64,000 bases of DNA from the NCBI RefSeq assembly GCF_902499175.1, contig NZ_CABVQC010000013.1:1-64000 (forward strand), in the 5' to 3' direction. Below are positions 54,743-63,924 of the stretch, piece by piece; the first letter of the stretch is position 1; each line of letters begins with the position of its first letter. A model generated the notes under the pieces. The model had not been told where the DNA came from, did no database searches, and saw only the letters and a program-made list of their open reading frames with translations. The stretch comes from Burkholderia aenigmatica (GTDB lineage Bacteria; Pseudomonadota; Gammaproteobacteria; Burkholderiales; Burkholderiaceae). A program made the translations under genes and the position numbers.

Positions 54743-56156
54743 GCACGATCCGCCGGCCCGCGCGCCGCGTGACCGACGCGGCGGCTGCGACACTGCGCAA
54801 GTCGGCGACGAACGTATCGCGCCAGACCGACAGGTCGTTCCCGCGCAGCCGCGCGAGGTTCTCCTCGTGGCGCGCCTGCCGCTCCGCGAGCGGCATCGAC
54901 AGCGCGCGCTCGAGTGCCTCGGCCATCTGCGACAGGTCGTACGGATTGACGAGGAGCGCGCCGGTCAGCTCAGCCGCCGCGCCCGCGAACTCCGACAGCA
55001 CGAGTACGCCCGGATCGGCCGGATCCTGCGACGCGACGTACTCCTTCGCAACGAGATTCATCCCGTCGCGCAACGGCGTCACGTAGCCGACCTGCGACAT
55101 CCGGAAGAACGCCATCAGCAGGTTGCGCTCGTACTTGCGGTTCAGGTACTGGATCGGCGTCCAGTCGAGCTGCGAGAAGCGACCGTTGATGCGACCGGCC
55201 TCGCCTTCGAGCGTTTCGCGAATGTCCTGATACGTCTTCACGTCGGAACGCGTCGGCGGCGCGATCTGCAGGAGCGACACGCGCCCCTGCCAGCCCGGCG
55301 CGTTCGCGAGCATCCGCTCGAACGACTGGAAGCGTTCGACGAGCCCCTTCGAATAATCGAGGCGGTCGACGCTCATCACCAGCTTGCGGCCGTCGAGCGC
55401 CTCGCGCAGCATCTTCACCGGCTTGCGCGTGCCGTACTGGACGGCCGCCTGCGCGATCGCGTCGGGATGCACGCCGATCGGATAGGCGGCGACCTTCACG
55501 ACGCGACCGTGCGCATGCAGCATCCCGTCGTCGCTCGCCGCGCCGATCCCGCGCCGCTCGATGTAGTCGGTGAACGCCTGCTTGTCGGCCTCGGTCTGGA
55601 AGCCGGCCACGTCGTACGCGCACATGAACTTCACGAGCTCCTCGTGCGGCGGCACGAGACGCAGCATGTCGGGCGACGGAAACGGAATGTGCAGGAAAAA
55701 GCCGATCGGGTTCTTCACGCCGAGCTCGCGCAGGTAATGCGCGAACGGCAACAGGTGATAGTCGTGCACCCAGATCAGGTCGTCGGGACGCAGCAAGGCG
55801 GCGAGCTGCTTCGCGAGCATCGCGTTCACGCGCAAATAGCCCGCGTACTCCTGGCGATCGAAGCGCGCGAGATCGCCGCGGTAATGGAACACCGGCCACA
55901 ACGTCGCGTTCGAGAAACCGCGGTAATACTGGTCGTAGTCGCGCCGGGTCAGCCCGACCGTCGCATAGGTGACGTTGCCGTCCCGCTGGATCGCGGGCTC
56001 GGTGTCAGGGGCGCCGACGATCTCGCCGTTCCAGCCGAACCAGACGCCGCCCGTTTCCTTCAGCGCGTCCATCACGCCGACCGCCAGGCCGCCCGCGCTC
56101 GGGCGCGTGTCCTCGCCGGCGGCGACACGGTTCGATACCACGATCAATCTGCTCAT
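54735..56156 (-). CDS. otsA: Trehalose-6-phosphate synthase
   Basis: 473 residues of GT20. Transfers glucose from UDP-glucose to glucose 6-phosphate. Landmarks: N-terminal RLIVVSNRVA, GGLAVGV, WVHDYHLLPFAHYLRE, HIPFPSPDMLRLVP, SVDRLDYSKGL and DGMNLVAKEYVA. The ATG at 56156 has GAGGAGGGGAAG upstream, better than the extension to 56255. The usual partner otsB (phosphatase) is not adjacent; a coupled P-loop ATPase gene follows. Confidence 0.95.
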   Translation of the reverse strand: MSRLIVVSNRVAAGEDTRPSAGGLAVGVMDALKETGGVWFGWNGEIVGAPDTEPAIQRDGNVTYATVGLTRRDYDQYYRGFSNATLWPVFHYRGDLARFDRQEYAGYLRVNAMLAKQLAALLRPDDLIWVHDYHLLPFAHYLRELGVKNPIGFFLHIPFPSPDMLRLVPPHEELVKFMCAYDVAGFQTEADKQAFTDYIERRGIGAASDDGMLHAHGRVVKVAAYPIGVHPDAIAQAAVQYGTRKPVKMLREALDGRKLVMSVDRLDYSKGLVERFQSFERMLANAPGWQGRVSLLQIAPPTRSDVKTYQDIRETLEGEAGRINGRFSQLDWTPIQYLNRKYERNLLMAFFRMSQVGYVTPLRDGMNLVAKEYVASQDPADPGVLVLSEFAGAAAELTGALLVNPYDLSQMAEALERALSMPLAERQARHEENLARLRGNDLSVWRDTFVADLRSVAAAASVTRRAGRRIVHA

Positions 56157-56297
56157 GCGGCTTCCCCTCCTCGATTCGATTGGCTGGCGCGCGGCGCGCG
56201 CCAAGGCGGACACGGCTGCCCGAAGGCGGCCATGCGGCGATTCAGTTGTGAGCAATGCAGGTGTGAAAGGCAGCGGCGGAATTCGGCGGCAACGGCA

Positions 56298-56546
56298 TCA
56301 GGCGTCCTGCTCCTGGCCGAGATCGCGCTGATAGTCGAGCCCTTCCGGGCGGGCGCCGCCCTGGTTGTGATCGCCGTCGGACGGCGGCGTCTCGCCGGGC
56401 GCGCCGGCAGGCGGTGCCGACGGCGCGTCGGTCTGCGGACGCGGCCGGTCCGCCCCAGCATCGGGCGGCCGAGGCGAAAACCGTTTCGAACGGCGCATGG
56501 CTGGGTGTCTCATGTGCGGCGCGGCCCGAGGCCGTCGTAGAAACAT
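56298..56546 (-). CDS. Possible small disordered protein
   Basis: 82 residues, Pro/Arg/Asp-rich: basic start MFLRRPRAAPHMRH, then GADRPRPQTDAPSAPPAGAPGETPP and an acidic end EGLDYQRDLGQEQDA. Low complexity makes coding status uncertain, though the acidic tail is not what random GC-rich DNA usually gives. It precedes otsA in the same direction by 141 bases. Confidence 0.35.
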   Translation of the reverse strand: MFLRRPRAAPHMRHPAMRRSKRFSPRPPDAGADRPRPQTDAPSAPPAGAPGETPPSDGDHNQGGARPEGLDYQRDLGQEQDA

Positions 56547-56684
56547 TCCATAACTGAACAGTCTAGGTCGCTTCCTTGCACGTCAGAGTAACAATTGCCT
56601 TCAATTTGTAACGTTTCGACCCCTCACGATTCATCTATCCGACAATAGCGCCGCGCGCACGCGCGCGGCATGCCGTCCGGCGAT

Positions 56685-56713
56685 TTGTCAAAGCTTTGCA
56701 GTTTTCCTATGAC
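56685..56713 (+). promoter_or_regulatory. Promoter of the tandem lipoprotein operon
   Basis: TTGTCA (56685-56690), 17-base spacer, TATGAC (56708-56713), giving a leader of about 67 bases before the first ATG. Confidence 0.65.
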
Positions 56714-56786
56714 AATTGCGAAACAATGACGCGGCATGAGGGCGCGCACGCGTTGCCGCTCACCCAGACAGGACTTGCACTCAGGG

Positions 56787-57338
56787 ATGAACATTCGTTT
56801 CGAATCGCCGCGCCGGGCCATGCCGGCGCGCGTCGTGCTGGCCGCGATCGCCACGGCCGCACTGCTGTCCGGCTGCAACTCGCTGTACAGCGAGGGCGCG
56901 ACAGCCGGCGCCGGTATCGCGGGCGCCGCGATCGCCTCCAAGGTCACCAACAACGCCGCCGTCGCGACGGGCATCGGTCTCGGCGCCGTCGCCGGTGCGC
57001 GTGCGGGTGTCCAGTACACGCAGCGCGTCGCACACCGTTACACACAGGAACAGATCGCGAAGGCCGCCGGCCCGCTCGACGTGGGCGGCGTCGCGCCGTG
57101 GTCGACGCACCACTCGTTCCCGATCGAGGACGACGAGCAGGGTCGCGTGACGGTCAGCCGGATGATCAGTGTCGGCCCGCTCGACTGCAAGGAAATCGTG
57201 TTCGCGGTCGACACGCCCGCGAAACCCGACAAGGCCGCGCAATCGGCGTTCTACGTCGCCACGATCTGCCGCGACGGCCCCGTGTGGAAATGGGCGTCGG
57301 CCGAACCGGCGACCGAACGCTGGGGCGCGCTGCAATGA
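56787..57338 (+). CDS. Lipoprotein with glycine-zipper segment (first of two paralogues)
   Basis: 183 residues. Lipobox LLSGC with Cys30, then Gly/Ala-rich EGATAGAGIAGAAIASKV and AVATGIGLGAVAGARAG (glycine zipper, about 37-75), then a folded C-terminal domain ending VWKWASAEPATERWGALQ. The C-terminal pattern W-K-W-A-S-x-E-P-x-x-x-R-W-G-x-L-Q is shared with the next gene. The two overlap as ATGA, so coupled. Envelope location; function unknown. Confidence 0.8.
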   Translation: MNIRFESPRRAMPARVVLAAIATAALLSGCNSLYSEGATAGAGIAGAAIASKVTNNAAVATGIGLGAVAGARAGVQYTQRVAHRYTQEQIAKAAGPLDVGGVAPWSTHHSFPIEDDEQGRVTVSRMISVGPLDCKEIVFAVDTPAKPDKAAQSAFYVATICRDGPVWKWASAEPATERWGALQ

Positions 57339-57829
57339 GCGTCGCGCTCCGTATCGCGGCCATCGGCGCGCTGTGCGCGGCGACGGCCACGCTGTCGGGC
57401 TGCGGGTCGGTCGGTGCAGCGAGCGGCGCACTCGCCGGCGCGGCGACGGGCCTCGTCACCGCGAATCCGGCGGTCGGCGTCGGTGTCGGCATTGCCGTGC
57501 AGGCCGCGACCGACGAAGCCGTCAACCGCACAATGAAGCAGCTCCATCAGAACCAGCAAGACGCGATCGCGAAGGTGGTCGGCAGCCTGGCCGTCGGCGA
57601 AGTGAAGCCGTGGAAGGTGAAGAACACGCTGCCGCTGGAAAACGGCGAAGGCGAGGTGCGCGTCGCGCGCGCTTACTCGACGCCGCTCGCGCTGTGCAAG
57701 GAATTCGCGTTCTCGGTGAAGGACGGCAACAAGGCCGACTGGTATTTCGCGAATGCCTGCCAGCAAGGCACGCACTGGAAGTGGGCGTCGGTGGAACCGG
57801 CGGTCGATCGGTGGGGGAATCTGCAGTAA
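57335..57829 (+). CDS. Lipoprotein, second of two tandem paralogues
   Basis: 164 residues. Lipobox TLSGC with Cys23, glycine-rich GAASGALAGAATGLV, then the same domain as its neighbour: AIAKVVGSLAVGEVKPWKV parallels QIAKAAGPLDVGGVAPWST, and the end is HWKWASVEPAVDRWGNLQ. Clear tandem duplication. Its ATG overlaps the previous stop. No family named with confidence. Confidence 0.8.
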   Translation: MSVALRIAAIGALCAATATLSGCGSVGAASGALAGAATGLVTANPAVGVGVGIAVQAATDEAVNRTMKQLHQNQQDAIAKVVGSLAVGEVKPWKVKNTLPLENGEGEVRVARAYSTPLALCKEFAFSVKDGNKADWYFANACQQGTHWKWASVEPAVDRWGNLQ

Positions 57830-57927
57830 GCAGCCCCCGCTGCCCCGGACTTCGCGCGAGCCCCCGTCACCCTGCCCTCGATTCCGGCAGACAATGCATC
57901 GTCCGGATTCCGGACAATCGATCCGGC

Positions 57928-58398
57928 TCAGCGGACGGCTTTCCCGATCAGATCGCTCAGATAGCGCTCCAGCACGCTGAACCGGACGATCGACGCATTC
58001 CGCCACGTCGGATGCGGACTCGCCGCGGCCCTGACGTCGACCGGCAAATCATCCCTCAGCCACATCTCCGGAACGTGCAGCCTGGTGTAGGTTCCGCCCG
58101 CGATTTCCTCCAGAACCATGTGTCCGCACCGCGGATATTCGTGGAACGAACCGGATAGCGCTCGGACGAACATGAGGGCACGCTCCCCGACTTGCAGCGG
58201 TACGTTACCCCAAGTCGGTGGACCGCCGACGAACTCGATCTCTGCCCCGAGATGGTCCTGTGTGATGCACTTTCCAGTGGAATAGATGCGCTCGACCTTC
58301 GCACGAAAAACTTGCGGGCGCGGAGAATCGAGAACGGCTATGAGCACCAGATCGAACGTTTCCGCCGCGACGGTATAAAGCCCCTGCTTCTCGTTCAT
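57928..58398 (-). CDS. Hypothetical protein
   Basis: 156 residues, cytosolic-looking, beginning MNEKQGLYTVAAETFDLVLIAVLDSPRPQVFRAKVERIYSTG (split). Contains VGERALMFVRALSG and a C-terminal helix VLERYLSDLIGKAV. Mixed alpha/beta composition with normal codon use suggests it is real, slightly less GC-rich than neighbours. No family recognised and no ribosome site close to the ATG at 58398. Confidence 0.6.
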   Translation of the reverse strand: MNEKQGLYTVAAETFDLVLIAVLDSPRPQVFRAKVERIYSTGKCITQDHLGAEIEFVGGPPTWGNVPLQVGERALMFVRALSGSFHEYPRCGHMVLEEIAGGTYTRLHVPEMWLRDDLPVDVRAAASPHPTWRNASIVRFSVLERYLSDLIGKAVR

Positions 58399-58675
58399 GG
58401 GTGCCGTTGGGATCGTTGACGAGGCACGAAGGCATCGAATCAACGACGCAATCGCAGGGATTCATCGCGCGAGCCTCCGGCCTCTTTCCCGTCAGCGCAT
58501 CAGCGATGCGCATCTCCGGCAGATGTCCCGGCCGCAACGCACGCAGCGTCCTGCTACGCCGGCGAACCCGGCGCCACGGATAAGCCGCGTTCGCATTGAC
58601 TCGAAGCGGTCGAATGAAACCGCGAAACCGCAAAACCGGCATTCAGGCGACATGCGCCCGAATGCCCCGCCGACT

Positions 58676-60013
58676 TCAGGACTCGACGTCCTCGAGACTG
58701 AAAATCTCCGTCTGGTCGTTGTACGAGAAGATCTCGCCGTAACGGCCCCAGTCGATCACCGCGTCGAGCGTCTCCTCGGCGGCGCCGTCCGACAGGAAAT
58801 CCTCCAGCTCCTGCTCGAAGCGCACGCGCGGCGCACGATGCCCCGGGCGCTCGTTCAGCACCTTCTTGATCCGCGCCGCAAGCGGCACGTGCTTCAACAG
58901 GTGATCCGCGAACATCAGCTTGCGCTCCTGCGTGCCAAATTCCGCGAACACACGTCCCGGCGGCGTCAGGAACACGTCGCCTTCCCGCACGTCCGCGAAA
59001 CCGAGGTACTGCAGCACTTCCGCGATCGGGAACAGGTCGTCGACCTCCAGATGCAGCGTGCGCGCGATTTCCGGCATGTCAGCGCGGCCATGGTACGGCG
59101 CCATCGCGAGCGTCTCGATCAGACCGGCCATCAGGTTGGTCGACACCTGCGGCAGCCAGCTGCCGAGTTCCAGCCCCTTCTTCGTCGCCTCGCCGGTCTG
59201 GCGGGCGGTCATCTTCGCGTAGATGTCGTCGACCAGCTTGCGGAACGCCGGGTCGAGCCGGTTGCGCGGATGCTTGAACGGCACCTTGATCTCGGCGATC
59301 ACGCGGCCCGGGTTCGACGACAGCACGAGGATCCGGTCGCACATGAACACCGCTTCCTCGATGTTGTGCGTGACGATCAGCACCGACTTGATCGGCATCC
59401 GGCCCTGCGTCCACAGGTCAAGCAGGTCGGTACGCAGCGTCTCGGCGGTCAGCACGTCGAGTGCCGAGAACGGCTCGTCCATCAGCAGGATCGTCGGATC
59501 GACGACGAGCGCGCGCGCGAAGCCCACGCGCTGGCGCATGCCGCCCGACAGCTCGCGCGGGTACGCGTTTTCGAAGCCGTCGAGACCGATCAGATCGATC
59601 GCAGCAAGCGCACGCTCGCGCCGCTCGCGCGCGCCGACGCCGAGCGCCTCGAGACCGGCTTCCACGTTCTGCAGCACAGTGAGCCACGGGAACAGCGCGA
59701 AGGTCTGGAACACCATCGCGACGCCTTCGGCCGGGCCGGTCAGCGGCTTGCCGAGATAGGTCACTTCACCACCGGTCGGCTCGATGAGCCCGGCGATGAT
59801 CCGCAGCAGCGTCGACTTGCCCGAGCCGGAGCGGCCAAGCAGGCCGACGATCTCGCCTTCGCGCAGCGACAGGTTCGCATCATCGAGCACGAGCAGTTCG
59901 CCCTGCGTCTTGTTGAAGCCGCGACAGACGTGATCGACGCGCAGGATTTCCTCACCGAGGCGCGGCGGCTGGTTCGTCTGGACGGGGGCGTTTACAGCAT
60001 TCGGATTGTGCAT
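58676..60013 (-). CDS. ABC importer ATPase with C-terminal AAA-associated domain (nitrate/sulfonate type)
   Basis: 445 residues, longer than the usual 260. ABC domain 1-about 265: Walker A LGRSGSGKS (59-67), Q-loop MVFQTFALFPWLTVLQNV, signature LSGGMRQR, Walker B ILLMDEPFSALD and H-loop VTHNIEEA. Residues about 290-445 form the extra domain (AAA-associated, PF09821 type) with TLAMAPYHGRADMPEIARTL. Belongs to the taurine/nitrate/bicarbonate importer group. Downstream of the permease gene by 22 bases, same direction. Confidence 0.9.
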   Translation of the reverse strand: MHNPNAVNAPVQTNQPPRLGEEILRVDHVCRGFNKTQGELLVLDDANLSLREGEIVGLLGRSGSGKSTLLRIIAGLIEPTGGEVTYLGKPLTGPAEGVAMVFQTFALFPWLTVLQNVEAGLEALGVGARERRERALAAIDLIGLDGFENAYPRELSGGMRQRVGFARALVVDPTILLMDEPFSALDVLTAETLRTDLLDLWTQGRMPIKSVLIVTHNIEEAVFMCDRILVLSSNPGRVIAEIKVPFKHPRNRLDPAFRKLVDDIYAKMTARQTGEATKKGLELGSWLPQVSTNLMAGLIETLAMAPYHGRADMPEIARTLHLEVDDLFPIAEVLQYLGFADVREGDVFLTPPGRVFAEFGTQERKLMFADHLLKHVPLAARIKKVLNERPGHRAPRVRFEQELEDFLSDGAAEETLDAVIDWGRYGEIFSYNDQTEIFSLEDVES

Positions 60014-60035
60014 CGCGTTTCGCTCTCAATCGGTC

Positions 60036-61793
60036 TCAGTCGAGCCGCAGCTTCGCTTCCGCGAAGGCATACAGCGGACGCCACAGCAGGCGGTTGAACA
60101 GGGTGACGAACAGGGACATCACGGCGATGCCCAGGATGATCTTCGGAAAATCGCCGGTGGCGGTGGTCTGCGCGATATAGGCACCGAGGCCGTGCGCCTC
60201 GATCTTGGTATTGCCCCACTGCACGGCTTCCGACACGATGCTCGCGTTCCACGCGCCGCCCGATGCGGTGATCGCGCCGGTCACGTAGTACGGGAAGATG
60301 CCGGGCAGGATCGCCTGCCGCCACCATTGCCAGCCACGGATGCGGAAGTTCGTCGCCGCTTCGCGATAGTCGTTCGGGTAGGACGTTGCGCCGGCGATCA
60401 CGTTGAACAGGATATACCACTGCGTGCCGAGCACGATCAGCGGCGACAGCCAGATATCGGCGTTCAGGTGGAAACGCGCGATCACGATCACGAACGCCGG
60501 GAACAGCAGGTTGGCCGGGAACGCGGCGAGGAACTGCGCAAGCGGCTGCAGCTTCTCGGCGAGCCGCGGGCGCAGCCCGATCCACACGCCGATCGGCACC
60601 CAGATCACCGACGCGATCGCGATCAGCACGACCACGCGCAGCAGCGTGACGAGCCCGAGCACGAGCACATGGCCGACCTCGGCCATCGTCACGCCGGTCG
60701 ACACGAAGCTGATGACGCGCCACACGATATAGGCCGTGCCGATCAGCACGAGGATCGCCCACGCGATGTCGACCGTGCGTGATGCCTTCCTCTCGACTTT
60801 CGGCAGCGAGAAGCGCATCGCACCCGACAGCGGCAAGCGCAGCGGAATCCGCGCGGCCTTCGCGAAGAACCAGCCGGCCGGCACGAGCAGCTGATGAATC
60901 AGGCGCGTGCGGCGCACGAGGTCGAGCAGCCAGGATTGCGGCGCATCGCCCGACGCGGTGTTCTCCATCCGGAACTTGTCGGCCCACGCGATCAGCGGGC
61001 GGAACAGCAGTTGGTCGTACGCGACGATCACGACCGTCATCGTGAGGATCACCCAGCCGATCGCACCGAGGTTCTTGTCCGAGATCGCCTGCGCGAGATA
61101 CGCGCCGACGCCCGGCAGCGTGATGGTCTGGTTGCCGACGGTGATCGCCTCCGACGCGACGACGAAGAACCAGCCGCCCGACATCGACATCATCATGTTC
61201 CAGATCAGGCCCGGCATCGAAAACGGCACCTCGAGCTTCCAGAAGCGCTGCCACGACGTCAGGTGGAAACCGCGCGACACTTCGTCGAGGTCGCGCGGCA
61301 CGGTGCGCAGCGACTGGTAGAAGCTGAACGTCATGTTCCACGCCTGGCTCGTGAAGATCGCGAAGATCGCCGCGAGCTCGGCGCCGAGCACGCGGCTCGG
61401 GAACAGCGCGAGGAAGAACGTGACGGTGAACGAGATGAAGCCGAGCACCGGCACCGACTGCAGGATGTCGAGGATCGGGATCAGCACCATGCCCGCACGC
61501 CGGCTCTTGGCCGCGAGCGTGCCGTACACGAGCGTGAACACGAGCGACGCGACCATCGCGGCAAGCATCCGCAGCGTGGTGCGCAACGCGTATTCGGGCA
61601 GGTTCGACGGGTCGAGCGAGATCTTCTGCGTCTGCAGGGTGCCGATCGGCGCCATCGTTTCGTGGAAACCGACGACCGCCATCGCGATCAGGCAGATGAT
61701 CAGCGGAAACGCGATGAAGTCCCACCGGTTCGGCAGAACGCGCCACGCGGACGCGTTGGCGGTCCGGTTCGGATTGAAGAATCCGACGTCCAT
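60036..61793 (-). CDS. ABC importer permease with two fused BPD domains
   Basis: 585 residues, double the normal length: two binding-protein-dependent transport (BPD_transp_1) modules in one polypeptide. First module about 40-285 with EAA-loop-like LDEVSRGFHLTSWQRFWKLEVP; second about 345-575 with DYREAATNFRIRGWQWWRQAILPGIFP. Each has about six helices, so the protein can form the whole channel alone. ATG 61793 follows GGGGAGGG. No substrate-binding protein gene is next to it in the window. Confidence 0.9.
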   Translation of the reverse strand: MDVGFFNPNRTANASAWRVLPNRWDFIAFPLIICLIAMAVVGFHETMAPIGTLQTQKISLDPSNLPEYALRTTLRMLAAMVASLVFTLVYGTLAAKSRRAGMVLIPILDILQSVPVLGFISFTVTFFLALFPSRVLGAELAAIFAIFTSQAWNMTFSFYQSLRTVPRDLDEVSRGFHLTSWQRFWKLEVPFSMPGLIWNMMMSMSGGWFFVVASEAITVGNQTITLPGVGAYLAQAISDKNLGAIGWVILTMTVVIVAYDQLLFRPLIAWADKFRMENTASGDAPQSWLLDLVRRTRLIHQLLVPAGWFFAKAARIPLRLPLSGAMRFSLPKVERKASRTVDIAWAILVLIGTAYIVWRVISFVSTGVTMAEVGHVLVLGLVTLLRVVVLIAIASVIWVPIGVWIGLRPRLAEKLQPLAQFLAAFPANLLFPAFVIVIARFHLNADIWLSPLIVLGTQWYILFNVIAGATSYPNDYREAATNFRIRGWQWWRQAILPGIFPYYVTGAITASGGAWNASIVSEAVQWGNTKIEAHGLGAYIAQTTATGDFPKIILGIAVMSLFVTLFNRLLWRPLYAFAEAKLRLD

Positions 61794-62301
61794 CAGGCGC
61801 CCTCCCCGGTAAGGCCGAACGAAGCCGGCAGTCGATGTTGATTCATGGCAAAGCGCACGGATGCGGTAATTCGATTGACTGACGATCGCGCGCGAGCGCG
61901 AGGCGCCTTGCGTGCGTGCGCTGCCGCGCCCCGACGAGTCGGCCCGCGACGGCACGACACTACACCAACCTGTATTTCAGGTACAACCGTCCGGGAACGG
62001 CGCAGGCGGCGCACGGATCGTGCCTGGCGCGCGGGCGGATGGCGGATGCGCGGTTCGAGCAGCCCGGCCGCAGTCCTTCGGCCGGCATGCAGGCCCGAAT
62101 TATGCCGTGATCCGGCCCGGCCGGGAACCCGCCAGCCGCACGCGCGCACAAACCCTGTCCAGCGTCACCAGCCGGATATGACTATGCGGGTATGATCGGG
62201 GCTGGCCCTTGGGGTCGGTGGCGGCCGTTCTGATGGCAACGCATGCGCGTTCCTTCTGTCAACAGGCCCTGGGGATCGATCGACGAGCGGGAGGAAAGGG
62301 A
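61794..62301. other. Intergenic region between divergent genes
   Basis: 508 bases between the permease gene and the small plus-strand gene. No gene with convincing codon use; the open frames here are low-complexity Arg/Ala. A weak inverted repeat ACCTG-TATTT-CAGGT is at 61968-61982, and TATGAT at 62191-62196 may be the -10 of the downstream gene. Nothing else can be supported. Confidence 0.4.
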
Positions 62302-62565
62302 ATGGCAGGAAACTTGGTGATCGTCTGCCGCGATCAGGATGCCGACGCGTTCTACGAACTGATGCAGGAGTACGGGTCGTTCCAGACGCGGCTGTCGTCG
62401 ACGGCGTGGTACCTGAACATGAACGTCGTGCCTGAATCGCTGCAGGAGGAAATCCTGGAGCGCCTCGGCCGGTACACGACCGTCTATATCTTCGAGGCCA
62501 CCACCGTGACCTACAACACCATCGACAGCAACGCGGCCGAAACGCTCGGCACGCTGTTCGAATGA
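62302..62565 (+). CDS. Small protein, possible Cas2-like ferredoxin fold
   Basis: 87 residues: strand VIVCRD, helix DADAFYELMQEY, strand TRLSSTAWYLNM, helix ESLQEEILERLGRY, strand TVYIFEATTV. This beta-alpha-beta-beta-alpha-beta order and the SSTAWYL segment resemble small Cas2/SinR-like ferredoxin-fold proteins, but the Cas2 catalytic Asp is not clear. The ATG at 62302 has GAGGAAAGGGA upstream. No CRISPR array or cas gene is nearby. Function unknown. Confidence 0.6.
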   Translation: MAGNLVIVCRDQDADAFYELMQEYGSFQTRLSSTAWYLNMNVVPESLQEEILERLGRYTTVYIFEATTVTYNTIDSNAAETLGTLFE

Positions 62566-62607
62566 TGCCGCGCGGCGCCAGCCCGGCCGGGTTGGCGCCG
62601 CAGCCGC

Positions 62608-63924
62608 TTATGCGGCCTGTGCGTGGGGCTCGTCCTTCGGCACGACCTCGAACGGGAATGTCATCGAGACGCGCAGGCCGCCTTCGGGGCGGTTGCCGAT
62701 GTCGCACGCCCCACCCAGCCTGAGTACGAGCCGCTCGACGATCGCGAGCCCGAGCCCGCTGTGGCCGTTCCCGCCGCGCGCGGGGTCGAGCCGCACGAAC
62801 GGCCGCGTCGCCGCCGCGAGGTCGCGCGGCGCGATCCCGCCGCCGCTGTCGCTGACCGACAGCACGTAGCCGGCCGGCGTGCGCGCCGTCTCCACCAGCA
62901 CGGGCGGCGCACCGTACGCATGCGCGTTGTCCAGCAGGTTCGACAGGATCCGGTCGAGCGTCGCCGTCGGCAGCCGGAAGCCCGGGTCGGCGTCGAGCCG
63001 GGTCTGGACCGTCGGCGCGTTCGGCGCGACCGCACGGTAGCTGCGCGCGATCCGCTCGCACGCCTGATCGACCGGCACCGGTTCGCTGCGATCGGAGCCG
63101 CCGTGTGCAAACACCAGGAATTGATCGACGATATGCGACATCGAATCGACGTCGCGCACCACCCCGTCGCGCAACCGGACGTCGTCCATCATTTCCGCCC
63201 GCAGCCGCATCCGCGCAAGCGGCGTGCGCAGGTCGTGCGCCACGCCGGCCAGCATCACTGCCCGGTCGCTCTCGGCCTGCGACACCTGCTCCACCATCTG
63301 GTTGAAGCCATGCGTGAGCTGGCGCAGCTCGCGCGGGCCGCGCTCGCGCAGCGGCGGCACCGGCTGGCCGCGGCCGAAGCGCGCAACCGCACGTGCGAGC
63401 GACCGCAGCGGCTGCTGCAGTTGCCACGCCGCGAACAGCGCGGCGATCACGCCGGCCGAGAAGATCGTGCCGAGCCACAGCAGCATCCGGTCGAGCGAGC
63501 GCGGCGGCCGCAGCGGTTGCACCGGCACCACGATCCAGTTGCGGTCGGTCGGCTCCTTCACCCACAGCACGGGCGGATGGCCGGGCGCACCGATCTCGAC
63601 GCGCGTGCCGGGCGGCATCCGCTCGCTCACGTCGTCGCGGAACCGCTTGAGCGCCGCCGGCAGGCTCGACGGATCGCCATTCGGCACGTCGGCGCTGCCC
63701 GGTGTCACGAGCCGCACACGCGATGGCAACGGCTGGTCGGGCGTGCGCTCGACGTGCTGGCGCACCGCGTCGACCAGGAACGCGGCCTCTTCGACCGCGT
63801 AGCGCGTCTGCATCTGGCTGCGCTCGAGCCGCATCGCGAAAAACCACGCGAAGTGCGACAGGAGCAGGACACCGATGACGAGCAGCGCCAGCCGCCCGAA
63901 CAGTGAATCAATGGGTTTGCGCAT
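62608..63924 (-). CDS. Sensor histidine kinase, EnvZ-like
   Basis: 438 residues. Transmembrane helix at about 11-31, periplasmic domain about 32-148, second helix about 148-168, HAMP (about 168-222), then DHp with phosphoacceptor His230 in GVAHDLRTPLARMR and a CA domain with N-box LSNLLDNAHAYG, G1 VSDSGGGI and G2 GHSGLGLAIVERL. Overlaps the response-regulator gene by 17 bases. The signal is unknown; EnvZ likeness is based on architecture and neighbour. Confidence 0.9.
   Translation of the reverse strand: MRKPIDSLFGRLALLVIGVLLLSHFAWFFAMRLERSQMQTRYAVEEAAFLVDAVRQHVERTPDQPLPSRVRLVTPGSADVPNGDPSSLPAALKRFRDDVSERMPPGTRVEIGAPGHPPVLWVKEPTDRNWIVVPVQPLRPPRSLDRMLLWLGTIFSAGVIAALFAAWQLQQPLRSLARAVARFGRGQPVPPLRERGPRELRQLTHGFNQMVEQVSQAESDRAVMLAGVAHDLRTPLARMRLRAEMMDDVRLRDGVVRDVDSMSHIVDQFLVFAHGGSDRSEPVPVDQACERIARSYRAVAPNAPTVQTRLDADPGFRLPTATLDRILSNLLDNAHAYGAPPVLVETARTPAGYVLSVSDSGGGIAPRDLAAATRPFVRLDPARGGNGHSGLGLAIVERLVLRLGGACDIGNRPEGGLRVSMTFPFEVVPKDEPHAQAA

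Noticed and set aside
61845..62195. Open frame of 116 codons in the permease upstream gap
   Set aside because: Arg/Ala-rich, overlaps other frames equally, no ribosome site.
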